From Peribacillus frigoritolerans (GTDB lineage: Bacteria; Bacillota; Bacilli; Bacillales; DSM-1321): a stretch of 64,000 nucleotides of DNA. Shown here in pieces: positions 46,931-54,176 of this stretch (the first letter of the stretch is position 1; each line of letters opens with the position of its first letter). The stretch is taken from NCBI RefSeq assembly GCF_030676415.1, contig NZ_JAUUTW010000007.1, positions 124,001 through 188,000 on the forward strand. The letters are read 5' to 3'. The notes under the pieces are model-generated. The model worked only from the letters and a program-made list of their open reading frames with translations, had not been told where the DNA came from and did no database searches. The translations under genes and the position numbers were made by a program.

Positions 46931-47509
46931 ATGCAGAATAAAAATTATTCTATGAAAGAAGCAATGATTTTTAGTCAACGAATTGCACAATTAAGCAAAG
47001 CATTATGGAAATCGATTGAAAAAGATTGGCAGCAATGGATCAAGCCCTATGATTTAAATATCAATGAGCACCATATTCTTTGGATTGCCTACCATCTTAA
47101 TGGCTCTTCCATTTCAGATGTTGCAAAATTTGGGGTCATGCATGTTTCTACGGCATTTAACTTTTCAAAAAAATTAGAGGAACGCGGGTACTTAACATTT
47201 TCAAAAAAAGAAAATGACAAAAGGAATACGTATATAGAGATTACAGCGGAAGGTGAAAAAATTCTACTTGATTTAATGGAGACATACGACCCAAGTAAGA
47301 ACTCTGCTTTCTCAGGTGCACTTCCACTGCGTGAGCTTTATGGCAAGTTTCCGGATATGATTGAAATGATGGCCATCATCCGAAATATATACGGTGAAGA
47401 TTTCATGCAAATCTTTGAACGATCCTTCGATAACATTGATCAGGAGTTTACTGACGTGGAGGGTAAAATCACAAAAAAAAAGATAGAGAAAGAAACTGAG
47501 CCAGTTTAA
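46931..47509 (+). CDS. hpr: MarR-family transition-state regulator Hpr (ScoC)
   Basis: 192 residues (B. subtilis 203). MarR winged helix: [53 protein letters not shown] (residues about 48-100), then a helical dimer region with [21 protein letters not shown]. Represses extracellular protease, sporulation and motility genes in B. subtilis. Starts after TAGGTGAG. The stop is 2 nt from the stop of the convergent yhaI gene, leaving no room for a terminator. Confidence 0.93.
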   Translation: MQNKNYSMKEAMIFSQRIAQLSKALWKSIEKDWQQWIKPYDLNINEHHILWIAYHLNGSSISDVAKFGVMHVSTAFNFSKKLEERGYLTFSKKENDKRNTYIEITAEGEKILLDLMETYDPSKNSAFSGALPLRELYGKFPDMIEMMAIIRNIYGEDFMQIFERSFDNIDQEFTDVEGKITKKKIEKETEPV

Positions 47510-47511
47510 TC

Positions 47512-47838
47512 TCATACTCTATCCATTTCCTTCATGAATGATACATATAAACCTTGTGAGAGGCATGCATCAATGCATTCCTTAATGGTTATTTTTGGAT
47601 TAACTTTTCTTTCAAATTGATTAAAAAGCGGTCGAAAGTTCATATACCCTTCCGCTTTTTCTATTTCATAGCGTTTGCTCAAGATATCACATGTTTCCAA
47701 TAATTCTTCCGCTTCCTTCTTCGTGAAATTTTTTTCCACAAATAGATAGTCCAACTTGGCCTCCGGATTGCGTATAAGATTTAATAAAAGCCGTTGATGA
47801 AAACGGAGTATTTCTATTTCTTCATTTATATTTTTCAT
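47512..47838 (-). CDS. yhaI: YhaI (DUF1878)
   Basis: 108 residues, soluble, mostly helical, with LRFHQRLLLNLI and EKNFTKKEAEELLETCDIL. Length and the hpr neighbour match B. subtilis YhaI (113). Convergent with hpr, ends 2 nt apart. Function unknown. Confidence 0.82.
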   Translation of the reverse strand: MKNINEEIEILRFHQRLLLNLIRNPEAKLDYLFVEKNFTKKEAEELLETCDILSKRYEIEKAEGYMNFRPLFNQFERKVNPKITIKECIDACLSQGLYVSFMKEMDRV

Positions 47839-48079
47839 ACATCACTAATCCCCAATCAATCATTCAATTTAACATAAGGCTTATAACCAATTTTTGATTT
47901 TCCACGCTCAGTAACCCGCCTGACACCTGGTTGAAAACCTGGCCTTAAAACGCCCTTAGCTTGCTTACACACTAAAGTGATTTTATCTTAAACTTAATCC
48001 AAGAATTTCATTGCTTTTTCCACCCATTCATCGTAATGTATGTAAGTATATTCAACAGCTTTGGAGGGCTGATTTCGAA

Positions 48080-48619
48080 ATGAATTCGTGGAAAACAATT
48101 GACGTGGCAAAACAATATGGGAATTGCCGTCTGGTCTTTTTTTCAGTTTTTACTATATTGATGTCTTTTGTTCTGATCTATACATTATTAAGTGTCTTTT
48201 TAACCCATGTTATTTTGTATGGCGATCAAACAATGGTATTTTTTAGCCTATTGCTCTTATTATATCCTGTTCACAAACTATTACACTATTTACCTTTACG
48301 ATTATTATGTAAAAAAGTAAAAACTTCTTGGTCCTTGAAGTGGAACCTTGTGCTTTTATGCAGAGTCAATGTGCATGATCCGATTCGAAAGCATCTTTAT
48401 CTCTTGACCCTTGTGTTGCCTTTCGTCATTATGTCTGTCGTATTGATTGGTTGTGCCCTTAGTTTTCCACATTACATCCATTATTTCACTATTTTATTAT
48501 CCCTGCACACCGGATTATGCGTATCGGATTTTATTTATATAAAAAACCTGGTTGGTTCCCCAAGACAATCTTTTATCGAGGAACATCTCGAAGGATACGA
48601 TATACTTATTCAAAAGTGA
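48080..48619 (+). CDS. yhaJ: YhaJ-like membrane protein (DUF3267)
   Basis: 179 residues with four helices. The family's zinc-like HExxH is replaced here by HKLLH within LLYPVHKLLHYLPL, so Glu is missing and peptidase function is unlikely unless the assignment is wrong. Start ATG 48080 follows GGAGGG with a long 11-nt spacer; the frame is open to an ATG at 48011. Context between yhaI and prsA supports YhaJ. Confidence 0.6.
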   Translation: MNSWKTIDVAKQYGNCRLVFFSVFTILMSFVLIYTLLSVFLTHVILYGDQTMVFFSLLLLLYPVHKLLHYLPLRLLCKKVKTSWSLKWNLVLLCRVNVHDPIRKHLYLLTLVLPFVIMSVVLIGCALSFPHYIHYFTILLSLHTGLCVSDFIYIKNLVGSPRQSFIEEHLEGYDILIQK

Positions 48620-48635
48620 TTTCTTATTTATTCAT

Positions 48636-48670
48636 AAAGATGCCTAATAAGATTTTTAGGTATCTTTTTT
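48636..48670 (+). terminator. Terminator after yhaJ
   Basis: AAAGATGCCTA (48636-48646) / TAGGTATCTTT (48657-48667), one G-U pair, then TTT. Confidence 0.75.
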
Positions 48671-48727
48671 CATTATAATTTGGTATCGTATTTATACATG
48701 ATGTTTTGCAAGGAGGGATTTTAGGTT

Positions 48728-48910
48728 TTGATCTCGTTCTGGTTTATTATTTTCGCTATTTTGATCCTTTATAATATTAATAGAATGACAAACTCTTTAT
48801 GCATTCAAAAGGAAATTGCTGAAGACCGGCAGCCTAAAGTATTCAGGACCATTAATGTATTAATTACTATTATGTTATTATCCTCCTATATTGAAATTTT
48901 GTATACGTAG
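48728..48910 (+). CDS. Hypothetical 60-residue membrane protein
   Basis: TTG 48728 after AGGAGGG. Two hydrophobic segments (residues about 2-16 and 42-58) joined by IQKEIAEDRQPKVFR. No family recognised. RBS and layout support translation. Confidence 0.5.
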   Translation: MISFWFIIFAILILYNINRMTNSLCIQKEIAEDRQPKVFRTINVLITIMLLSSYIEILYT

Positions 48911-48918
48911 AGATGGGC

Positions 48919-48942
48919 AACAAATGATGGCCATCATTTGTT
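48919..48942. repeat. 24-bp perfect palindrome
   Basis: Half-site AACAAATGATGG (48919-48930) followed directly by its reverse complement. It is not followed by a T-run, so it is not a classic terminator; it resembles a protein-binding dyad. Confidence 0.6.
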
Positions 48943-48982
48943 ACATACATTGGTGATACCCGGAGCATTATCCACATAAAGA

Positions 48983-49012
48983 AAAAGGGCGAAGCAGCAG
49001 CTTCGCCTTTTG
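48983..49012. terminator. Terminator for the first YjcZ-like gene
   Basis: Stem AAAGGGCGAAGC / GCTTCGCCTTT (48984-48995 with 48999-49010; one bulged G), with Us on the minus strand (CTTTTTCTTTATG). It follows the stop at 49022 on the minus strand. Confidence 0.65.
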
Positions 49013-49021
49013 TTTATTAGT

Positions 49022-49105
49022 TTATAACCAAGAAGCTCCAATGATGACTAACAGGATGAAAAGAACGACAATTAGAGCAAAGCCTCCACCTATTCCTCCG
49101 GACAT
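49022..49105 (-). CDS. YjcZ-like sporulation microprotein 1
   Basis: 27 residues, MSGGIGGGFALIVVLFILLV then IIGASWL: the glycine-rich start and single hydrophobic helix of the YjcZ/SscA-like small spore proteins. Perfect AAAGGAGGA 7 nt before the ATG. It is below normal gene-calling length. Confidence 0.82.
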   Translation of the reverse strand: MSGGIGGGFALIVVLFILLVIIGASWL

Positions 49106-49291
49106 TGATCTTCCTCCTTTCCATTCTTAAGTAATAGTAATTTCATGCACACTCTTATATCCGCCAAAAGGAATCCATTCCTTTCATAGCTTGAGAATCA
49201 CTTCAATCTTTTTTTGTTGAGCGGCTACCCTATCCTATTCAACTCCATGGCAAAAGGAGTGGGCTCTTTCCATTATTAATTTTGCAACCGA

Positions 49292-49375
49292 TTAGCAATA
49301 GGCTGCTCCTACAATTATTAATAAAATGAATAACACCACTAACAAAGCGAAGCCTCCGTTAAATCCATTACTCAT
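49292..49375 (-). CDS. YjcZ-like sporulation microprotein 2
   Basis: 27 residues, MSNGFNGGFALLVVLFILLI then IVGAAYC, a tandem paralogue of the protein at 49022. AAGGGGG precedes the ATG. CATATGATA (49413-49405, minus strand) matches a sigma-K -10 box, although no AC is at 16-17 nt (the nearest is 18 nt away). Confidence 0.82.
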   Translation of the reverse strand: MSNGFNGGFALLVVLFILLIIVGAAYC

Positions 49376-49487
49376 TATGCTACCCCCTTTTGTTGTCCTC
49401 GATTTATCATATGTAATGGTTTATTATCTGGGTAGGCTTACACCCATTTTTCAAAAAAATCTTATTCATTCACCAATATATTATTTT

Positions 49488-49515
49488 TTGTAAAGTAACC
49501 AGAATATGTTATAGT
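49488..49515 (+). promoter_or_regulatory. Sigma-A promoter of prsA
   Basis: TTGTAA (49488-49493), 16-nt spacer, TATAGT (49510-49515). Confidence 0.5.
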
Positions 49516-49574
49516 TAATTTTGTGGAAATACGGTAAATAGCAAACCAGAAACTTAAAACTAGGAGTTGTTTTT

Positions 49575-50441
49575 ATGAAGAAGTGGGCATTATCGATTGC
49601 TGTTACTGCAGGGCTGATCGGACTTACAGCATGCAACAGCGACAAGGAAGCAGTCGTGGAAACTAAAGCGGGAGATATCACTAAAGAAGAATTTTACAAT
49701 GTAATGAAAGACCGTTATGGTGAAACCGTTCTTCAAGAACTTGTTTATGAAAAAGTTCTTTCTGAAAAATATACAGTAACGGATAAAGAAGTTAAAGCTA
49801 AAACGGACGAACTTAAAGAGCAAATGGGTGAAAATTTCGAAACTGCCCTAGCCTCTTCCGGATATAAGAGCGAAGATGATCTTAAACGTGCACTTAAAAT
49901 CGGCATGCTTCAAGAAAAAGCAGCCGTTGCCGATATTAAAGTAAAAGAAGCTGATGTGAAAAAAGCTTATGAAGACTATAAACCACAAATCAAAGCAAGA
50001 CATATTCTAGTGGAAGACCAAAAAACAGCCAACGAAGTTAAAGCTAAATTGGACAAAGGCGAAGACTTCGCTAAACTTGCAAAAGAATATTCAACAGACA
50101 CAGGCACAGCTGAAAAAGGCGGAGAGCTTGGCTGGTTTGGACAAGGTGAAATGGTTCCTGCATTTGAAGAACAAGCTTACAAAATGAAGAAAGATGAAAT
50201 CAGCAAGCCGATTAAATCCGATTATGGCTACCACATCATCCAACTTCTTGATACAAAAGAAAAAGAATCATACAAAGATATGAAAAAAGATCTTGAATAT
50301 GATTTGAAAGTCGCTCAAATTGACCAAACTAAAGTTCAGGACATTTTGAATTCAGAAGTCAAAAAAGCGGACGTGAAGATTAATGATAAAGATCTAAAAG
50401 ATGCCATCACTTCTGGTGACGCAACCAAGGCTGAAAAATAA
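49575..50441 (+). CDS. prsA: PrsA foldase lipoprotein (peptidyl-prolyl isomerase)
   Basis: 288-residue lipoprotein that folds secreted proteins outside the membrane. Signal peptide with lipobox LTAC, lipidated Cys20. A SurA-like N-domain is followed by a parvulin PPIase domain (about residues 135-225; [40 protein letters not shown]) and a lysine-rich C-terminal helix. AGGAG lies before the ATG. Rich in AAA/GAA codons, as expected for a highly expressed gene. Confidence 0.96.
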   Translation: MKKWALSIAVTAGLIGLTACNSDKEAVVETKAGDITKEEFYNVMKDRYGETVLQELVYEKVLSEKYTVTDKEVKAKTDELKEQMGENFETALASSGYKSEDDLKRALKIGMLQEKAAVADIKVKEADVKKAYEDYKPQIKARHILVEDQKTANEVKAKLDKGEDFAKLAKEYSTDTGTAEKGGELGWFGQGEMVPAFEEQAYKMKKDEISKPIKSDYGYHIIQLLDTKEKESYKDMKKDLEYDLKVAQIDQTKVQDILNSEVKKADVKINDKDLKDAITSGDATKAEK

Positions 50442-50450
50442 TTGAATAGT

Positions 50451-50483
50451 AAAAAGCGACAGGATTTTCCTGTCGCTTTTTTT
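50451..50483 (+). terminator. Terminator of prsA
   Basis: AAAAAGCGACAGGA (50451-50464) / TCCTGTCGCTTTTT (50468-50481) then TT. Confidence 0.9.
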
Positions 50484-50494
50484 CATCACTCGAG

Positions 50495-50677
50495 CTATGC
50501 TCCCTGGTTTATATCCTTTTTACGCCTCTCGCGTTCTTCTTCCATGCGTTCAATGTACTTCTGACCTTCCTTCTCTATCCAAGCATCATCTATGAGGCGT
50601 TCCTGCCTAGCTGTCCATATCGACATGACTGCACTGACAATTATCCCAATAAACACGAACCAGATCCAAATTGGCAT
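50495..50677 (-). CDS. yhaL: Sporulation protein YhaL
   Basis: 60 residues: one N-terminal helix (MPIWIWFVFIGIIVSAVMSI) and a charged tail ending EERERRKKDINQGA. ATG 50677 has GGGAGGG 7 nt upstream; an ATG two codons before overlaps it. Between prsA and yhaM as in B. subtilis. Confidence 0.82.
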   Translation of the reverse strand: MPIWIWFVFIGIIVSAVMSIWTARQERLIDDAWIEKEGQKYIERMEEERERRKKDINQGA

Positions 50678-50729
50678 GTCCATTCCCTCCCAAAAAATCT
50701 ACTATTCATTTAATAGAGAATATGCGCGA

Positions 50730-50774
50730 ACAAAAAAAATATGCTTCTTTCTCCATCGAGAAAGAAGCATATTT
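50730..50774 (-). terminator. Terminator of yhaM
   Basis: AAATATGCTTCTTTCTC (50737-50753) / GAGAAAGAAGCATATTT (50758-50774): a 17-bp stem with a 4-nt loop, followed on the minus strand by TTTTG. It abuts the yhaM stop. Confidence 0.85.
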
Positions 50775-50776
50775 CA

Positions 50777-51715
50777 TTAAAATGTTGGTTTATAGAATGA
50801 ACGATTATCCAGCGCGAAGACTCTTTCCGTAAATTCACCCGGTTTCACTTTTTCCAATGCCCGGTCCATCATATTTATCTTGGCATCCATATTATCAATA
50901 TAATGCAGCACTTCCGCTTCCCTAACCATTGGCGGTTTGGGACTGCCCCACTCAGCTTTACCATGGTGGCTTAATATCAAGTGCTTGAGAATCATGATTT
51001 CTTCCGCTTCAATGCCTAATTCCTCTGCAGCTTTTCCGACTTCATTTACCATGATGGTGATATGCCCCAACAAGTTCCCTTCCACTGTATAAACAGTCGA
51101 AACAGGTCCAGATAGCTCATGTACCTTTCCAAGGTCATGCAGAATGACTCCTGCATACAAAAGATCCTTATTAAGCGAAGGATATAGGGTTGAAATGGCC
51201 TTAGCCAGCCCTAGCATGGATACAACGTGATAGGCCAGACCCGACATATACTCATGATGGTTCTTGGTGGCAGCAGGAAACGTCAGGAATTCATTCTGAT
51301 ATTTTTTAATGAGATGCCTAGTCACCCTTTGGATATTCGGATTCCTCATTTCAAAAATGAATTGAGTGATGGTTTCCATCATTTCTTCCTGACTTAAAGG
51401 GGCCGTTTGAATTAAATCGGCTTTCGTGACCCCATCAGTATCTGAAGTAATTCTTATATTACGGATTTTCAATTGGCTGCGTCCTCGATAATTCTGGACT
51501 TCCCCTTGAACTTTCACCGTAGCTTCCGCACAGTATGTTTTCTCATCAGCCTCGGAAACATCCCATAGCTTTGCCTCGATCTCCCCGGTTTTATCACACA
51601 AAATCAATGTTAAAAACGGCTTTCCATTACTTGCCACCGCTTTTGTACTCGTTTTAATGTACATATATATATCTACTACTTCACCAATTCCGTAGTGTAT
51701 GATCCCATTTCCCAT
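50777..51715 (-). CDS. yhaM: 3'-5' exoribonuclease YhaM
   Basis: 312 residues (B. subtilis 314). N-terminal OB-fold (residues about 1-90, [38 protein letters not shown]) and an HD domain (H in [34 protein letters not shown]). Trims short RNA and DNA from the 3' end. ATG 51715 follows GGAGG by 7 nt. Immediately downstream of the fhuF terminator; not with yhaN here. Confidence 0.93.
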   Translation of the reverse strand: MGNGIIHYGIGEVVDIYMYIKTSTKAVASNGKPFLTLILCDKTGEIEAKLWDVSEADEKTYCAEATVKVQGEVQNYRGRSQLKIRNIRITSDTDGVTKADLIQTAPLSQEEMMETITQFIFEMRNPNIQRVTRHLIKKYQNEFLTFPAATKNHHEYMSGLAYHVVSMLGLAKAISTLYPSLNKDLLYAGVILHDLGKVHELSGPVSTVYTVEGNLLGHITIMVNEVGKAAEELGIEAEEIMILKHLILSHHGKAEWGSPKPPMVREAEVLHYIDNMDAKINMMDRALEKVKPGEFTERVFALDNRSFYKPTF

Positions 51716-51845
51716 GCGACTGCCTCCGTTCAATTAAATATCAACATTATAACATACCAATCTCGTTAGTGCGTTTAGTTTTCGTTAATAAGTGATAGAC
51801 AATGGACAAGAAAAGCCTAAGCTGACCGTCTCTTATCACTCCACA

Positions 51846-51876
51846 AGAAAACCAGGCTTGACCCCAAGCCTGGCTC
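51846..51876 (-). terminator. Terminator of the ATPase-FhuF iron operon
   Basis: ACCAGGCTT (51851-51859) / AAGCCTGGC (51866-51874) with TTTTCTTG on the minus strand. Confidence 0.8.
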
Positions 51877-51892
51877 TCCCATCAAATCTATT

Positions 51893-52591
51893 TCAACAGT
51901 TTTTGTTCGGACAATACGCGCATTTTTCATGGCCCTCAATTCGGTAATATAAACAGCATGTCACCCGTTTATAAGGATTCATGGATGCCGGAACACTTTT
52001 TTCCCCAATGAATCGTTTAAAGGGGGAATGCGTTTCAATATTCAGCCATACTCCATCTTCTAGCAGCATTTCAATGTCCTTTTCAACTCGCGTCTTTATA
52101 TCTGTCTGATTCAATAACTCACTATACATCCATACCGTATAACTCCAAATATTTTCCCAGAGTACTAGTTTCGATATTTTAGCAGTTCCGGAAAAGAAGC
52201 GGATGGCATCAGCACCAAAGCTGCTTAATATGGAATGGAGGGCAGAAGGGCTTTCCATTTCCGTGACATTGCTCCACCTGTTAGTTTTCAGCAAAAAACT
52301 CGGGAGCCAATGTTCATCTTCCGGATCATCCAAAACGCCAATGTCCTGAAGTTTGCCTTCCCAGATAAGCCTATGTTTGCTGAACATGTAAAGTTGTGCC
52401 GTGACAAAAAAAGCATAGCGTCTGAACCACATTGAAATTGCTATCCCTGACGTTTCTGCCCCAGTCCGGGCTTGTGCATACTGAATAAGCTCATCAGCAT
52501 GATTGAAGGACTTGGAAACTTTGGCTTCATCTCGAAAGGATATGCGATATCCTTGCAGCTCTTTTTCGATAGATGGTGTGAGGTTATGCAT
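51893..52591 (-). CDS. FhuF-like siderophore-iron reductase (2Fe-2S)
   Basis: 232-residue cytoplasmic protein with an IucA/IucC C-terminal-like fold. Its end carries the [2Fe-2S] motif of FhuF, CC-x10-C-x2-C, seen as CCLYYRIEGHEKCAYC. It should reduce ferric siderophores after import to release iron. Starts at an ATG overlapping the 3' end of the ATPase gene by 8 nt, so the two are coupled; a Fur-type box precedes the pair. Confidence 0.85.
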   Translation of the reverse strand: MHNLTPSIEKELQGYRISFRDEAKVSKSFNHADELIQYAQARTGAETSGIAISMWFRRYAFFVTAQLYMFSKHRLIWEGKLQDIGVLDDPEDEHWLPSFLLKTNRWSNVTEMESPSALHSILSSFGADAIRFFSGTAKISKLVLWENIWSYTVWMYSELLNQTDIKTRVEKDIEMLLEDGVWLNIETHSPFKRFIGEKSVPASMNPYKRVTCCLYYRIEGHEKCAYCPNKNC

Positions 52592-53408
52592 TGGCCAGCG
52601 CTTTTACCTGACTTTGAGCATAGCGGCCTTTACCAAACGGGATGCACATGGGACTGCCGAAAATTGGATCAAAGGAAACCTGACATTCCATGCTGAATAC
52701 ATGCTGTACCAATTCAGGCGTGACGATTTCCTCTGGCCGGCCTTGAGCATGTATCGCCCCATCTTTAAGTGCCACCAGATTATCCGCATAACGGCAAGCT
52801 AAATTCAAATCATGAAGCACCATCACAATCGTTCGGTTCTCAAACTCATTCAAGTCGAACAATAAGTCCAAAATCTCGATTTGATGGGTCATATCAAGAT
52901 ATGTAGTCGGTTCATCCAACAAAATGATGTCTGTATCCTGAGCCAACGTCATTGCTATCCATGCCCTTTGTTTCTGGCCACCCGATAATTCATCGACTGC
53001 CTGATCCTTTAAATCGGTCAGGTTCGTTGCTTCAATCGCCTTCTGAACTTTTTCTTCATCCATGGAACTCCACTGTTTCAACCAACTTTGATAAGGATAT
53101 CTTCCTTGTTTAACAAGTTGATAGACTGTAAGGCCTTCAGGAGCAACCGGGGATTGTGGAAGAATCGCCATCTTTCTTGCTACATCCTTCGATGACATGG
53201 TTGAAATCGCTTTGCCTTCGAGCAAAACTGAGCCGGATTGAGGTTTTAACAATCGGGCAACCGACCTTAGCAGTGTTGATTTTCCACATCCATTAGCACC
53301 GATAAATACGGTGATCTCCCCTTTGGGTATTTCTATATTCATATCATTTATAATTAATTTATCACCATAACCGAGCGATAAAGACTGTGTGTTAATAGCT
53401 GGTCGCAT
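52584..53408 (-). CDS. yusV: Iron-siderophore ABC transporter ATPase (YusV/FecE type)
   Basis: 274-residue ABC ATPase of the FecCD-type importers: Walker A GANGCGKST (about residues 38-46), Q-loop ILPQSP, signature ELSGGQKQRAWIA, Walker B DIILLDEPTTYLD, H-loop VLHDLNLA. Similar to B. subtilis YusV, which serves several siderophore permeases; no permease is beside it here, so it probably energises permeases encoded elsewhere. GGGGAG precedes the ATG, with a Fur-type box 39 nt upstream. Confidence 0.88.
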   Translation of the reverse strand: MRPAINTQSLSLGYGDKLIINDMNIEIPKGEITVFIGANGCGKSTLLRSVARLLKPQSGSVLLEGKAISTMSSKDVARKMAILPQSPVAPEGLTVYQLVKQGRYPYQSWLKQWSSMDEEKVQKAIEATNLTDLKDQAVDELSGGQKQRAWIAMTLAQDTDIILLDEPTTYLDMTHQIEILDLLFDLNEFENRTIVMVLHDLNLACRYADNLVALKDGAIHAQGRPEEIVTPELVQHVFSMECQVSFDPIFGSPMCIPFGKGRYAQSQVKALANA

Positions 53409-53446
53409 TAAAATACTCCCCTTTTAGTCTAATAATACCAGTTTAA

Positions 53447-53461
53447 TGAAAATGATTCTCA
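53447..53461 (-). promoter_or_regulatory. Fur box upstream of the iron operon
   Basis: TGAGAATCATTTTCA on the minus strand matches the 7-1-7 Fur consensus TGATAATNATTATCA at 12 of 14 informative positions. It predicts repression by iron of the ATPase-fhuF pair. Confidence 0.8.
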
Positions 53462-53707
53462 CTGTCAATCTTAAAAAATAATATAAACCAAAAATTCCAT
53501 GTTCCATTCCTCTTAAATGATTCATTAAAGTGAATACTCCTTTAAAGATATGAAGCTTCCTTTGGAAACATTAATGTAAAAAAATCAGCACATTATATTA
53601 ACTTGCCATATGATTTACCACTTCCTGTAGCTTCCGAACGATTCAATGGTCCATTCTCCCCCTCCGCGCAATCCCTTTCGGAATTTCCAAACTCCATTTA
53701 GCGGAAA
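53462..53707. other. Intergenic region, nothing recognised
   Basis: About 245 bp between the Fur box and the terminator of the HExxH gene. It probably contains the iron-operon promoter region; no ORF with a ribosome-binding site. Confidence 0.4.
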
Positions 53708-53738
53708 ATAAAAAAAGCCCTCCATATGGAGAGCCTTT
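53708..53738 (-). terminator. Terminator of the HExxH gene
   Basis: AAGCCCTCCAT (53715-53725) / ATGGAGAGCCTT (53726-53737, one bulge), followed by TTTTTTATTTT on the minus strand. Confidence 0.7.
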
Positions 53739-54151
53739 TAACCGACCAGCAGGCGATTTGTACAATGTTCCAGGGATTCATCCCTAATGAAGGTAAATAA
53801 ATCCTGAACGATAAGAGGAATTAATCCTTCTGCAATATTCCATGCATTGACCTCTATTTGATAAAGGATTTCTGATTTTCCTGTTTTGTATAGCTCCTCA
53901 CTAAGCACAGCAAGATCAGGGTCTAATGCGTGGCCCATCTCATGTGTGAGGATTACCCATGTATATTCCTCAAGCCTTGCAAGCGAACCTAGGGAGCGTT
54001 CACACTGAATTTCGATATCTCTCTCATATAAAGTGATGCTATGTCCGTTGGCAGAATATTTTCCCCCAACACATCGTTTACCAGGAAACTCCTTTTCGAT
54101 GATTAACTCCAAAGAAGAATCATGGTGGCTTACAAACTCATTCATATTCAA
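53738..54151 (-). CDS. Small HExxH protein (putative metallopeptidase-like)
   Basis: About 137 residues containing VILTHEMGHALDPDLAVLSEELY, a zinc-protease-like HExxH with a following acidic segment and a third candidate ligand (ELY...E). No signal peptide or membrane helix. Start uncertain: GAGAG favours TTG 54151; GTG 54160 and ATG 54145 are also in frame. It lies just downstream of yhaN on the same strand (25 nt), so it could be in the yhaON unit. No known family is assigned. Confidence 0.6.
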   Translation of the reverse strand: MNMNEFVSHHDSSLELIIEKEFPGKRCVGGKYSANGHSITLYERDIEIQCERSLGSLARLEEYTWVILTHEMGHALDPDLAVLSEELYKTGKSEILYQIEVNAWNIAEGLIPLIVQDLFTFIRDESLEHCTNRLLVG

Positions 54152-54176
54152 TGACTTCACTCTCTTTATTTATAGT

